Part shown: piece after piece, positions 29,366-38,537 of the stretch
Layout: every line of letters begins with the position of its first letter
How positions within the stretch are numbered: the stretch's first letter is position 1
Source: Flavobacterium ammonificans
Lineage (GTDB): Bacteria > Bacteroidota > Bacteroidia > Flavobacteriales > Flavobacteriaceae
Direction: 5' to 3'
NCBI RefSeq assembly: GCF_020886115.1
Contig: NZ_AP025185.1
Span: forward strand, 2,232,001-2,296,000
DNA length: 64,000 bases
The notes under the pieces: generated by a model
The model's database searches: none
Seen by the model: only the letters and a program-made list of their open reading frames with translations
What the model was told of the DNA's origin: nothing
Position numbers and translations under genes: made by a program

Positions 29366-29602
29366 TTATTTGATAAATCCTTGCGCTTGTGCTTTTTTCA
29401 AAACAGCAGCAATCCCATTTTTATTAATTGTTTTTACTGTAGATGCAGCTACTCTAAGAGTAATCCATCTATCTTCTTCTGGAAGATAAAAACGCTTTTT
29501 AACTAAGTTCACAGAAAATTTTCTCTTAGTCTTGTTCATAGCGTGAGAAACGTTATTTCCTACCATCGCTCTTTTACCTGTAAGGACACAAACTCTTGAC
29601 AT
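29366..29602 (-). CDS. rpmB: 50S ribosomal protein L28
   Basis: 78 aa: MSRVCVLTGKRAMVGNNVSHAMNKTKRKFSVNLVKKRFY, typical L28 start; basic throughout. First gene of the rpmB-rpmG-DUF4295 operon; binds 23S rRNA near the exit-site region. Confidence 0.97.
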   Translation of the reverse strand: MSRVCVLTGKRAMVGNNVSHAMNKTKRKFSVNLVKKRFYLPEEDRWITLRVAASTVKTINKNGIAAVLKKAQAQGFIK

Positions 29603-29675
29603 TATTCTTTATCTTTTATCGTTATTCAAAATCAGGGTGCAAAGAAAAGAAAAATAAACGGATCAAACAAAAAAA

Positions 29676-30929
29676 TTAAAGCACATTTTTTAAAATTTCT
29701 TTTTGAAGCATTTCTAAACTCTTAATCACCGCTCTATCAATGACTTTTTCTCGGGGTTGTCCAAAATTAAACTCCTCAACCACAATACCTTTTGGTGTTG
29801 CTAAAGCAATACATACAGTTCCTACTTCAGCATCAGCTTCTCCTTTCGTTGGACCAGCATTTCCCGTAGTCGCAATAGCATAATCGGTTTGCATCATTTT
29901 TTGAACATTCATAACCATAGCTGAAGCGACTTCTTTACTAACCACTGTGCAAGCATCAATCAATTCTTTAGATACGCCCAAGACATTGATTTTGGCTTCA
30001 GTAGCGTATGAAACAACACTTCCTTTAAAATAAGCCGAAGCACCAGGAACAGAAGTAAGTAGTTGTGCTATTTTACCACCTGTACAACTTTCTGCAGTAG
30101 CCAGTGTAAGCTGTTTATTCTTTAAAATTCGACCAAGAACCACTTCAATTGTATCTTCTTCTTCAAATCCTACTATAATATCGTGAATGATGATATCCAA
30201 TGATTTGACATTGGCTGCAATCGCTTCTTCTAATAGTTGTTTATCTTTTCCTCTAGCCGTTAAACGCAAACGTACACGACCTGGACTTGGCAAATAAGCC
30301 AACTTAATGCATTCGGGTAATTGGTTTTCCCAATCTTCAATTCGTTCTGCAACATGACTTTCTCCTTGACCGTAGGTCAAAATGGTTTTATGAACTATAT
30401 AAGGTCTTTGGTATTCGTGAACCAATTTAGGAATGACTTGATTTTCTATCAAATACTTCATTTCGTATGGCACACCTGGAAGCGAGATAAAAACAGTATT
30501 TTCTTTTTTAATCCACATCCCAGGCGCAGTACCCACTTGATTGTGAAGCACCGTACACTTTGAAGGAACTAAGGCTTGGTCTTTATTAATTTGAGAAGCT
30601 GATTTACCCAAGGCACGCTCAATTAGTGCAATGACATGAAGTTCAACTTCAGCGTTTCTAACCAAAGTATCTCCAAAATATTCACACAATGTATGTTTGG
30701 TAATATCGTCTTTTGTTGGTCCTAAACCTCCGGTAATAAGTACTACTTCTACTTTATTTTGAAGCGATGCAAACGTATCTAAAATATGTTGTTTATCATC
30801 TGAGATAGACAGCATCTCGCGAGTTTCAATTCCAATTTTATCCAACGACTTGGCTATAAAACCCGAATTAGTATCTACGATTTGACCAATTAATATTTCG
30901 TCTCCGATAGTAACAACAGCTGCTTTCAT
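29676..30929 (-). CDS. cinA: CinA-like protein (NMN deamidase family)
   Basis: 417 aa, two-domain form. MoCF-like N-terminus ([60 protein letters not shown]). C-terminal CinA/PncC domain ([65 protein letters not shown]). The C-terminal domain deamidates nicotinamide mononucleotide in pyridine nucleotide recycling; the N-terminal one is linked to ADP-ribose hydrolysis. Followed after 12 nt upstream by an Hpt gene. Confidence 0.95.
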   Translation of the reverse strand: MKAAVVTIGDEILIGQIVDTNSGFIAKSLDKIGIETREMLSISDDKQHILDTFASLQNKVEVVLITGGLGPTKDDITKHTLCEYFGDTLVRNAEVELHVIALIERALGKSASQINKDQALVPSKCTVLHNQVGTAPGMWIKKENTVFISLPGVPYEMKYLIENQVIPKLVHEYQRPYIVHKTILTYGQGESHVAERIEDWENQLPECIKLAYLPSPGRVRLRLTARGKDKQLLEEAIAANVKSLDIIIHDIIVGFEEEDTIEVVLGRILKNKQLTLATAESCTGGKIAQLLTSVPGASAYFKGSVVSYATEAKINVLGVSKELIDACTVVSKEVASAMVMNVQKMMQTDYAIATTGNAGPTKGEADAEVGTVCIALATPKGIVVEEFNFGQPREKVIDRAVIKSLEMLQKEILKNVL

Positions 30930-30941
30930 TATAGTTTTGAA

Positions 30942-31286
30942 TTACAAATTGAAATCTTTTTTAATTTCTTTTATCGCATCTTTCACCTGCGATTTAACGC
31001 TCTTATAGGTTTCTTTAATGTTTTTTGTATTTCCTTCAGCTTTTGCCCAAGCCTCTATCAACACCATTTCTTCAAATGCCACATGCATTCCTAACAAATC
31101 AAGTGTAGGTTTGATTTTATGAGCATAAGCAAATACTTCTTTATGTAATTCTGAATAGATTCCAGTCTTTATTTCTAATAAATCCTTTGGAATTTCATTT
31201 ACAAATAAAACTAGAATTTGATTTACAAATTCAGAATCGTTATCTGAAAGTTGGTACACTTTAGATAAATTATAGTGTAGTGCCAT
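30942..31286 (-). CDS. Hpt phosphotransfer domain protein
   Basis: 114 aa, four-helix Hpt domain: FVNQILVLFVNEIPKDLLEIKTGIYSELHKEVFAYAHKIKPTLDLLGM, with His56 in AHKIKPTLDLLG as the phospho-acceptor. It relays phosphate in a hybrid histidine kinase pathway, but no kinase or receiver gene is present nearby. Its ATG overlaps the stop codon of the FAH gene by one base (TAATG), so the two are coupled. Confidence 0.88.
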   Translation of the reverse strand: MALHYNLSKVYQLSDNDSEFVNQILVLFVNEIPKDLLEIKTGIYSELHKEVFAYAHKIKPTLDLLGMHVAFEEMVLIEAWAKAEGNTKNIKETYKSVKSQVKDAIKEIKKDFNL

Positions 31287-31897
31287 TATTTTACTTGTAT
31301 TCTAAATAGTTGTTGTCCTTCTAAGTATCCTTCTAACACATCATTTGGATTTACCGCAGCTACTCCTTCAGGTGTACCAGTAAATATAATATCTCCTATT
31401 TTCAAAGTAAAAAACTGAGAAACATATGCCACCAATTCGTCTATTTTCCACAACATCAAACTGGAATTTCCTTTTTGAGCAATTTCACCGTTTTTGAGCA
31501 ATTCAAAATTAACATCTTCTAACGAAGCAAATTGATCTTTGGGAATAAATTCGCCTATTACTGCCGAACCGTCAAAAGCTTTTGCTTTTTCCCAAGGCAA
31601 TCCTTTTGCTTTCAATTGATCTTGTAAATCGCGAGCAGTAAAGTCGATTCCAACACTAATTTCGTCGTAGTATTTATGTGCAAATTTAGGTTCGATGTAC
31701 TTTCCTACCTTATTAATTTTTACAATCAATTCAATTTCATGATGCACATCATTTGAAAACTCAGGAAGTACAAAAGGATGCTGCTTCAACAACACCGCCG
31801 AATCCGGTTTCATAAAAACTACCGGCTCAGTCGGGCGTTCGTTTTTTAATTCCGCTATATGGTTGGTATAATTTCTACCGATACAAATTATTTTCAT
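31286..31897 (-). CDS. Fumarylacetoacetate hydrolase (FAH) family protein
   Basis: 203 aa, the short FAHD1-like form: MKIICIGRNYTNHIAELKN, VVFMKPDSAVL, HHEIELIVKI (metal ligands Glu/Glu), VGIDFTARDLQDQLKAKGLPWEKAKAFDGSAVIG and GDIIFTGTPEGVA. Members hydrolyse acylpyruvates or decarboxylate oxaloacetate. Co-transcribed with the Hpt and exonuclease genes, but that gives no functional link. Confidence 0.93.
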   Translation of the reverse strand: MKIICIGRNYTNHIAELKNERPTEPVVFMKPDSAVLLKQHPFVLPEFSNDVHHEIELIVKINKVGKYIEPKFAHKYYDEISVGIDFTARDLQDQLKAKGLPWEKAKAFDGSAVIGEFIPKDQFASLEDVNFELLKNGEIAQKGNSSLMLWKIDELVAYVSQFFTLKIGDIIFTGTPEGVAAVNPNDVLEGYLEGQQLFRIQVK

Positions 31898-31915
31898 TTC
31901 CTTAAAGTAATTACT

Positions 31916-32686
31916 TTATTTAGTATTTAATTTTCTCAATTTAATTGCAGTCAATACTTTTTTAGTATACAAAGGGAAATCAGCATTTTGAATCCAACTG
32001 AAATAACCTGGCTCCGTTTCCAATACCTTTTCCACTTTAGCTCCTTTGTGTTTTCCAAAAGTAAAAATTTCTTCTCCGTCTTTGTCAAATGCTATCATTC
32101 CTGCAAAATCAGCAATCTTTTTTCGAGTGGTAAATTCAGAAAGCGCTTTCATATCGTTTTCCAATTCAGGATATCGGTCCAACTGCGCTTTTAATATCTC
32201 ATAGGTTGCCATAGTATCTGCTTCAGCTGAATGAGCGTTTTCTAAATTTTTACCACAATAAAATTTAAGGGCAGCGCTCAATGTTCTTTCTTCCATTTTA
32301 TGGAAAACCGTTTGCACATCAACCGAGACTCTGTTTTTCATATCAAAATCAACGCCAGCACGCAACATCTCTTCCGCCAACAACGGAATATCAAAACGAT
32401 CCGAATTGTATCCTGCCAAATCGCTATCCTTAATCATGTTTTGAATTTGACTTGCCAATTGCGCAAAGGTCGGTTCATTAGCTACTTTAGCATCATCAAT
32501 TCCATGAACCGCGGTTGTTTGTGGAGGAATTGGAATAGTAGGATTTACTAACCAGGTTTTGCTTTCTTTATTCCCATTTGGGAATACTTTAAAAATTGAA
32601 ATTTCAACAATTCGGTCCTTGCCTATATCGATTCCGGTAGTTTCAAGGTCAAAAAAGCAAATTGGTCTATTAAGTTTAAGTTCCAT
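31916..32686 (-). CDS. 3'-5' exonuclease (DEDDh, DnaQ/ExoX-like)
   Basis: 256 aa. Exo I FFDLETTGIDIGKDRIVE (D13, E15), exo II GYNSDRFDIPLL, exo III HSAEADTMATYEIL. C-terminal ~50-residue module FGKHKGAKVEKVLETEPGYFSWIQNADFP is the ExoX-like C-terminal domain. It is a DNA proofreading or repair exonuclease, not the polymerase III epsilon subunit by domain make-up. Confidence 0.93.
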   Translation of the reverse strand: MELKLNRPICFFDLETTGIDIGKDRIVEISIFKVFPNGNKESKTWLVNPTIPIPPQTTAVHGIDDAKVANEPTFAQLASQIQNMIKDSDLAGYNSDRFDIPLLAEEMLRAGVDFDMKNRVSVDVQTVFHKMEERTLSAALKFYCGKNLENAHSAEADTMATYEILKAQLDRYPELENDMKALSEFTTRKKIADFAGMIAFDKDGEEIFTFGKHKGAKVEKVLETEPGYFSWIQNADFPLYTKKVLTAIKLRKLNTK

Positions 32687-32745
32687 CTATTAATTTATAA
32701 GATTACAAATATATCAATTTGTAATGAATGAGCTTTAAAAAAGAA

Positions 32746-32776
32746 AACCCTTTCAAAGTCAAACTTTGAAAGGGTT
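32746..32776 (-). terminator. Terminator of the 2-oxoacid dehydrogenase E2 gene
   Basis: 14-bp perfect stem AACCCTTTCAAAGT / ACTTTGAAAGGGTT, 3-nt loop, immediately after the E2 coding region on the minus strand. Confidence 0.88.
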
Positions 32777-32798
32777 AATCATCTATTTACAAATTGGA

Positions 32799-34094
32799 TT
32801 AAATATCCGTATTGATATCAAAAGCCTCTAAATAATCGGCTACTCGTTTAACAAAACTACCCCCAAGAGCGCCATCTACAACTCTATGATCGTAGCTGTG
32901 AGATAGAAACATTTTTTGGCGAATACCAATAAAATCGCCTTCTGGTGTTTCGATTACTGCAGGCACTTTTCGAATAGCACCTAAAGCTAATATTCCGACT
33001 TGAGGTTGGTTAATAATTGGGGTTCCGAAAACACTTCCAAAAGTCCCCACATTAGTTACTGTATATGTACCACCTTGAGTATCATCTGGTTTTAATTTGC
33101 CATTTTTAGCTCGGTTACCTAAATCATTTACAGCTTTAGCCATTCCGACTAGATTTAATTGATCCGCGTTTTTAATCACTGGAACAATTAAATTTCCGTT
33201 AGGCAAAGCGGCTGCCATACCTAAATTAATATTTCTCTTTTTTATAATATATTCACCCTCAACAGAAATATTCATTCCCGGAAAATCTTTCAAAGCCTTA
33301 GCTACAGCTTGCATAAATATTGGAGTAAAAGTCAATTTCTCTCCTTCTCGTTTTTCAAAAGTATTTTTTACTTTGTCTCTCCACTTAACAATATTGGTTA
33401 CATCAACCTCTATGAAAGACTGCACATGAGCTGAAGTTTGCAAAGAAGCCGTCATATAACCCGAAATCAACTTTCGCATTCGATCCATCTCTACAATTTC
33501 ATCTTCGCCATTAACCGATACCGGTACTGCTTGAGTACTAGTATTACTTATTGGAGTTGGTGCAGATGTATTGGCAACAGGCGATTTTTGTCTTCCTGCC
33601 ACATAGGCTAAAATATCTTCTTTAGTCACACGACCTTCTTTACCTGAGCCAGAAATACTTTCTAATTCAGCAACAGAAACTCCTTCTTGTTTGGCAATAT
33701 TTTTAACCAATGGGGAAAGGAATTTTTCAGTCACTTTAAAATCTACCGCCGGAGCAACAATAGCTTGGGCTACTTCAACTGATTTTTCTATTTCAACAAC
33801 AGCTTCAGGAATTGCCACATCTTCTGTTGTCGTAGTTGTATTATCTGATGAGGAATCAGTTTCAATAATAGCAATAGTTTGTCCTACTTGAACTAAATCG
33901 TCTTTGCCAAATAATTGTTCGACCAAAACACCTGCAACTTCACTTGGGACTTCGCTATCTACTTTATCTGTTGCAATTTCAAGAACTGCGTCATCTATTT
34001 CGATTGTATCTCCAACTTGCTTTAACCAATTAGTTATAGTTGCCTCAGCTACACTCTCTCCCATCTTTGGAAGTTTTAATTCAAATCTTGCCAT
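32799..34094 (-). CDS. Dihydrolipoamide acyltransferase (E2) of a 2-oxo acid dehydrogenase complex
   Basis: 431 aa. Lipoyl domain with EIATDKVDSEVPSE (lipoyl-Lys44), an Ala/Pro/Thr linker, a peripheral-subunit-binding domain (SPLVKNIAKQEGVSVAELESISGSGKEGRVTKEDILAYV), then the catalytic domain with SHSYDHRVVDGALGG (catalytic His/Asp). E1 and E3 genes are not here. EVPSEVAG and the single lipoyl domain suggest a branched-chain or general 2-oxoacid complex; the substrate is not fixed by sequence. Minus-strand TAATTTTG at 34132-34139 fits a promoter. Confidence 0.92.
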   Translation of the reverse strand: MARFELKLPKMGESVAEATITNWLKQVGDTIEIDDAVLEIATDKVDSEVPSEVAGVLVEQLFGKDDLVQVGQTIAIIETDSSSDNTTTTTEDVAIPEAVVEIEKSVEVAQAIVAPAVDFKVTEKFLSPLVKNIAKQEGVSVAELESISGSGKEGRVTKEDILAYVAGRQKSPVANTSAPTPISNTSTQAVPVSVNGEDEIVEMDRMRKLISGYMTASLQTSAHVQSFIEVDVTNIVKWRDKVKNTFEKREGEKLTFTPIFMQAVAKALKDFPGMNISVEGEYIIKKRNINLGMAAALPNGNLIVPVIKNADQLNLVGMAKAVNDLGNRAKNGKLKPDDTQGGTYTVTNVGTFGSVFGTPIINQPQVGILALGAIRKVPAVIETPEGDFIGIRQKMFLSHSYDHRVVDGALGGSFVKRVADYLEAFDINTDI

Positions 34095-34248
34095 AATCTT
34101 AACGTAAAACGTGATTTTGATTTTATGATTGCAAAATTAGGAAATATTTTTAGTTTTTGATACGATTAAATCAAAATTCCATGTTTACGAAAACGTTTTT
34201 TATGTCCTCTAAAATCAAATTGAAAATGATTGTTTCATTTCAAAAGAG

Positions 34249-34256
34249 TACTTTTG
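34249..34256 (+). promoter_or_regulatory. Promoter -7 element of the ABC-F gene
   Basis: TACTTTTG fits TAnnTTTG and lies inside the N-terminal extension of the longest open frame, so translation should begin downstream at GTG 34272. Confidence 0.55.
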
Positions 34257-34271
34257 CAAAAAACTATAGTT

Positions 34272-36134
34272 GTGAATTATTTATCTGTTGAAAATATCTC
34301 CAAATCTTTTGGAGAACGCACCCTTTTTGAAAATATTTCTTTTGGCATCAACAAAGACCAAAAAATCGCTTTTATTGCTAAAAACGGTTCTGGAAAAACT
34401 TGCATTATGAAAATAATCAATGGCGAAGACGAACCGGATTCTGGGCAGGTTATTCTGCGAAAAGAAATCAAAATGGCGTTTTTGTCACAAGATCATAATT
34501 TACAAGATGAATTGACTATTGAAGAAAGTATTTTTGCATCAGACAATGAAATTCTCAAAGTTATTGAAGAATACGAAAAAGCCCTAGAAAATCCAGAAAA
34601 CGAAGAAGCCTATCAAAAAGCATTCGATAAAATGGATCAACATAATGCTTGGGATTTTGAAACCCAATACAAACAAATTCTATTCAAATTAAAATTAGAA
34701 GACTTCAAACTGAAAGTAAAAAACCTTTCAGGAGGGCAGAAAAAACGTTTGTCGTTAGCCATTATTTTAATTAATCGTCCCGATTTATTGATTCTGGACG
34801 AACCTACCAATCACTTGGATTTAGAAATGATTGAATGGTTGGAAAGTTATTTTGCTAAAGAAAATATTACCTTATTTATGGTAACGCACGACCGTTTCTT
34901 TTTGGAACGTGTTTGCAACGAAATCATTGAATTAGATAATGGTAAATTATACCAATACAAAGGAAATTATTCCTATTATTTAGAGAAAAAAGAAGAACGA
35001 ATTGCGTCTGAAAACGCTAGTGTAGACAAAGCACAAAATTTATTCGTAAAAGAATTGGAATGGATGCGCCGCCAGCCCAAAGCAAGAACGACCAAATCCA
35101 AATCGCGTCAAGATGATTTTTACGTCATCAAAGAAAAAGCGCAAAATAGACGTCGAGAAAATAAAGTGGAACTCGAAATCAATATGGAGCGAATGGGTAG
35201 TAAGATTATCGAACTGCACAAAATCTCTAAAAAATTCAAAGATCACGTTATCTTAGACAATTTCAGTTTCGATTTTCAACGTGGAGAGCGCATTGGGATT
35301 ATTGGTAAAAACGGAACTGGAAAATCGACTTTTCTGAATCTATTGACAGGTACTTTGCCTTTGGATAGCGGAAAAGTAATTAAAGGAGATACCATCAAAA
35401 TAGGGTATTACACCCAAAGTGGTATCAATCCAAAACCGGGTCAGAAAGTAATTGACATCATCAAAGAATATGGCGAATACATTCCACTTGCAAAAGGGAA
35501 AATCATTTCGGCAGGACAATTATTGGAACGTTTCCTTTTCGACAGAAAAAAGCAGCACGATTATGTAGAGAAATTGAGCGGTGGCGAATTGAAGCGTTTG
35601 TATTTATGTACCCTTTTGATTCAAAATCCGAACTTTTTGATTTTGGATGAGCCTACCAATGACTTGGATATCGTTACCTTAAATGTATTGGAAAGTTTTC
35701 TCTTGGACTATCCGGGTTGTTTGCTAGTAGTTTCGCACGACAGGTATTTTATGGACAAAATTGTAGACCATTTATTTGTGTTTAGAGGCGATGGCGTTAT
35801 CGAGGATTTTCCGGGTAACTACTCCGATTTTAGAGCCTATGAAGACAGTGCAGATGTAGCTCAAAAAGAGGAAAATAAAGCCGAGAAAAAAGATTGGAAA
35901 CAAAACAATCCAACGGGTAATTTAAGCTTTAATGAGCAAAAAGAATATCAAAAAATCGAAAAAGAAATCAAAGAGTTGGAGAGTCAAAAAGTCGCTATCG
36001 AACAATTGTTTTCTGATGGAAAAGTTGCCGATGAAGATATTGAGAAAAAAGCAAAAGACTTGGAAGAAATCATCCAAAAAATAGAAACAAAAGAAGAACG
36101 TTGGTTTGAACTTTCAGCCAAAATTGAATCGTAA
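34272..36134 (+). CDS. ABC-F family ATPase (ribosome-associated)
   Basis: The longest frame begins at 34230, but GTG at 34272 is chosen because a promoter element lies before it and NYLSVENISKSFGERTLFENISF is the natural N-terminus. 620 aa with two ABC cassettes: Walker A AKNGSGKT and GKNGTGKS, signatures LSGGQKKR and LSGGELKR, Walker B LLILDEPTNHLD and FLILDEPTNDLD. An inter-domain linker and a C-terminal coiled coil (KEIKELESQKVAIEQLF) are present; there are no membrane helices. Such proteins act on the ribosome (Uup/EttA-like). Confidence 0.93.
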   Translation: MNYLSVENISKSFGERTLFENISFGINKDQKIAFIAKNGSGKTCIMKIINGEDEPDSGQVILRKEIKMAFLSQDHNLQDELTIEESIFASDNEILKVIEEYEKALENPENEEAYQKAFDKMDQHNAWDFETQYKQILFKLKLEDFKLKVKNLSGGQKKRLSLAIILINRPDLLILDEPTNHLDLEMIEWLESYFAKENITLFMVTHDRFFLERVCNEIIELDNGKLYQYKGNYSYYLEKKEERIASENASVDKAQNLFVKELEWMRRQPKARTTKSKSRQDDFYVIKEKAQNRRRENKVELEINMERMGSKIIELHKISKKFKDHVILDNFSFDFQRGERIGIIGKNGTGKSTFLNLLTGTLPLDSGKVIKGDTIKIGYYTQSGINPKPGQKVIDIIKEYGEYIPLAKGKIISAGQLLERFLFDRKKQHDYVEKLSGGELKRLYLCTLLIQNPNFLILDEPTNDLDIVTLNVLESFLLDYPGCLLVVSHDRYFMDKIVDHLFVFRGDGVIEDFPGNYSDFRAYEDSADVAQKEENKAEKKDWKQNNPTGNLSFNEQKEYQKIEKEIKELESQKVAIEQLFSDGKVADEDIEKKAKDLEEIIQKIETKEERWFELSAKIES

Positions 36135-36146
36135 TTATAGCAAAAA

Positions 36147-36698
36147 ATGTTATTCCGCATCCAATCGTATTTACAATTCCTTTGGCACTCCAAAAACGAA
36201 CACGGAGTCCACTCCCCTTTTATATTTCTTTTGTTGACGCAAGGTTTATATAACAAGAAAATCAAATTACCAGTTGCCGCTTTATCTACCTATAAAGGAG
36301 TAAATTCGAAAAAGAGTCGATTTCTGTTCAAAATTGTTCGCTATTTCAGTCCAAAATCCATTTTGATTGTGGGAGATACTACTTTCGAAAAAGAAGTTAT
36401 TGCGTTAGCAAATCCAAAATCAAATATTGATATAGAAAGCGCTATTTACAACTGTATTTATTTCAGTTCCATTCCAACAAATTCAATAACCAACAAAACA
36501 GTTGAACAACTTGTATTGACAGTTGAAAATGATAGTTTTTGGATTTTAGAAGACATTCACGCAAATCCTGCTGCAGAAGCACTTTGGCAAACCCTAAAAC
36601 AAAATCCGAAAGTAACTGTAACCATCGATACTTATCATTTTGGTTTGGTCTTTTTTAGAAGAGAACAAGCCAAAGAGCATTTCATCATTAGAGCTTAA
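36147..36698 (+). CDS. Short SAM-methyltransferase-like protein, possibly degenerate
   Basis: 183 aa: LQFLWHSKNEHGVHSPFIFLLLTQGLYNKK at the N-terminus is the start seen in a Bacteroidota group of class I methyltransferases (~240 aa). ILIVGDTTFEKEVIAL stands where the Gly-rich SAM loop should be (normally VELGTxxG), and the middle is short. FWILEDIHANPAAEALWQTLKQNPKVTVTIDTYHFGLVFFRREQAKEHF matches the C-terminus. It may have lost SAM binding. Starts 12 nt after the ABC-F stop. Confidence 0.65.
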   Translation: MLFRIQSYLQFLWHSKNEHGVHSPFIFLLLTQGLYNKKIKLPVAALSTYKGVNSKKSRFLFKIVRYFSPKSILIVGDTTFEKEVIALANPKSNIDIESAIYNCIYFSSIPTNSITNKTVEQLVLTVENDSFWILEDIHANPAAEALWQTLKQNPKVTVTIDTYHFGLVFFRREQAKEHFIIRA

Positions 36699-36807
36699 TT
36701 ACATTTGTATGTAACAAAATTCATTTTCCTACTACTTATGGATTTATTCAAAAGTCTTTCGTACTTTTAAATCCGAATTCAACGAATTTTTAATTCCAAC
36801 AGCAACA

Positions 36808-37494
36808 ATGGCAAATCCATTAATTAAAATAACTAACATCAAACGTGATTTCGTTCTTGGTAACGAAATTGTTTATGTTTTAAAAGGCATTGATTTACAA
36901 ATCAATAAAGGAGAATATGTAGCGTTAATGGGACCTTCAGGTTCAGGAAAATCTACCTTAATGAATCTTTTAGGCTGTTTGGACACGCCTACTTCTGGAA
37001 CTTATATTTTGAATGGAAAAGATGTTAGCCAAATGCAGGACGATGAATTAGCCGAAATTCGCAATAAAGAAATCGGTTTTGTTTTTCAAACGTTCAACCT
37101 TTTACCAAGAACAACTGCTTTAGATAATGTAGCCTTGCCTATGATTTACGCTGGCTATTCCAAATCAGAACGAAACGAAAGAGCAACCGAAGTATTGAAA
37201 CAAGTCAATCTTGCCGATAGAATGGACCACCAACCCAACCAACTTTCGGGAGGTCAAAGACAACGTGTTGCCGTAGCAAGAGCATTGGTTAACAAACCTT
37301 CGATAATTTTGGCTGATGAACCAACAGGAAACTTAGACAGTAAAACGTCTGTGGAGATTATGAAATTGTTTGGCGACATTCACGCCAGTGGTAATACCGT
37401 TATTTTAGTTACACACGAAGAAGAAATTGCCGCTTATGCCAATCGAATCATTCGTTTGAGAGACGGATTAATTGAAAGCGACACCTCAAAATAA
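36808..37494 (+). CDS. LolD/MacB-type ABC transporter ATP-binding protein
   Basis: 228 aa. Walker [11 protein letters not shown]-loop [10 protein letters not shown], signature LSGGQRQR, Walker [17 protein letters not shown]-loop VTHEEE. The [12 protein letters not shown] and GNLDS features place it in the LolD/MacB/FtsE-like clade serving extracytoplasmic-loop permeases. The permease is not adjacent, so it may serve one encoded elsewhere. Followed after 15 nt by the adenosyltransferase gene. Confidence 0.92.
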   Translation: MANPLIKITNIKRDFVLGNEIVYVLKGIDLQINKGEYVALMGPSGSGKSTLMNLLGCLDTPTSGTYILNGKDVSQMQDDELAEIRNKEIGFVFQTFNLLPRTTALDNVALPMIYAGYSKSERNERATEVLKQVNLADRMDHQPNQLSGGQRQRVAVARALVNKPSIILADEPTGNLDSKTSVEIMKLFGDIHASGNTVILVTHEEEIAAYANRIIRLRDGLIESDTSK

Positions 37495-37509
37495 ATTACA
37501 ATAACGCTA

Positions 37510-38079
37510 ATGAAGATATATACGAAGACAGGAGACGGAGGAATTACAGCGCTTTTTGGAGGAACAAGAGTTCCAAAAGACCATGCAAGAATTGAAAGCT
37601 ACGGGACTGTAGACGAATTAAACTCTTACATTGGTTTAATCAGAGATCAAGAAATTGATGCACATTACAAAACCATCTTGATTGAAATACAAGATAGGTT
37701 ATTTACTGTGGGTGCTATTTTAGCGACTCCGCCTGAAAAAGAAGTGCTCAAAAATGGAGAGCTTCGATTGAAAAATTTAGGTATAGTTGCTACAGATATT
37801 GAATTCTTAGAAAATGAAATTGACAGTATGGAAGAATCGCTTCCGCCAATGACACATTTTATTTTACCTGGGGGGCATCCTACCGTGTCACATTGTCATA
37901 TTGCGCGATGTATTTGCCGAAGAGCCGAACGTCTTGCGGTGCATTTAAGCCACAACGAGCCCGTTTCTGAAATTGCAATCCAATATTTAAACCGACTTTC
38001 TGACTATCTTTTTGTCTTGGCACGAAAGTTGTCTAAAGATTTAAACGCTGAGGAAATACAATGGATTCCTAGGAAATAA
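37510..38079 (+). CDS. ATP:cob(I)alamin adenosyltransferase (PduO type)
   Basis: 189 aa. MKIYTKTGDGGITALFGGTRVPKDHARIESYGTVDELNSYIGL at the N-terminus holds the ATP-binding TKTGDxG motif. FILPGGHPTVSHCHIARCICRRAERLAVHL contains the conserved RxxxRRAER helix. It makes adenosylcobalamin from cob(I)alamin. No B12 riboswitch is visible upstream. Confidence 0.95.
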   Translation: MKIYTKTGDGGITALFGGTRVPKDHARIESYGTVDELNSYIGLIRDQEIDAHYKTILIEIQDRLFTVGAILATPPEKEVLKNGELRLKNLGIVATDIEFLENEIDSMEESLPPMTHFILPGGHPTVSHCHIARCICRRAERLAVHLSHNEPVSEIAIQYLNRLSDYLFVLARKLSKDLNAEEIQWIPRK

Positions 38080-38175
38080 CCCCTTAGATTCTGTTATTTT
38101 TTCTTGGTCAAAATAAATTAACAAAACAGACAAAAAAACGTTCTTAACTTTTAATAAAAATAAATCATTTTTTAC

Positions 38176-38205
38176 TTGCCTTTTTCAGTAAAAAATTTAT
38201 TTTTG
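38176..38205 (+). promoter_or_regulatory. Promoter before the DUF2795 gene and secA
   Basis: TTG at 38176-38178, 19-nt spacer, TATTTTTG at 38198-38205, 22 nt before the DUF2795 start. A full match to TTG-N19-TAnnTTTG. Confidence 0.8.
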
Positions 38206-38227
38206 CACTAAACTAAATCGACAAAAG

Positions 38228-38449
38228 ATGTATTGGACATTAGAATTAGCATCTTATTTAAGCGATGCGCCGTGGCCTGCTAACAAAGACGAACTTATTG
38301 ACTACGCTATTAGAGCAGGAGCTCCATTAGAAGTAGTAGAAAACCTTCAATCTATTGAAGACGAAGGTGAAATATATGAATCAATGGAAGAAATTTGGCC
38401 AGATTATCCTACAGACGAAGATTACCTTTGGAATGAGGATGAATATTAA
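38228..38449 (+). CDS. DUF2795 family protein
   Basis: 73 aa, strongly acidic: MYWTLELASYLSDAPWPANKDELIDYAIRAGAPLEVVENLQSIED, ending in an Asp/Glu/Tyr tail. Conserved near the start of secA in flavobacteria. Small helical protein with no catalytic motif; function unknown. Confidence 0.9.
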   Translation: MYWTLELASYLSDAPWPANKDELIDYAIRAGAPLEVVENLQSIEDEGEIYESMEEIWPDYPTDEDYLWNEDEY

Positions 38450-38463
38450 AAAATAAACCAAAG

Positions 38464-38489
38464 AAAAAGTCTCAAAAGAGGCTTTTTTT
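38464..38489 (+). terminator. Terminator of the DUF2795 gene
   Basis: Stem AAAAAGTCTC / GAGGCTTTTT with loop AAAA and T-run. It overlaps the upstream extension of the secA frame, showing secA starts at the later ATG. Confidence 0.7.
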
Positions 38490-38537
38490 TTGGTTAAATT
38501 AGACTTTTACAAAAAATACCGAAATACAAACAATATT

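Noticed and set aside
37495..37510. Cobalamin riboswitch before the adenosyltransferase
   Set aside because: The gap to the previous gene is only 15 nt and no B12-box is visible.
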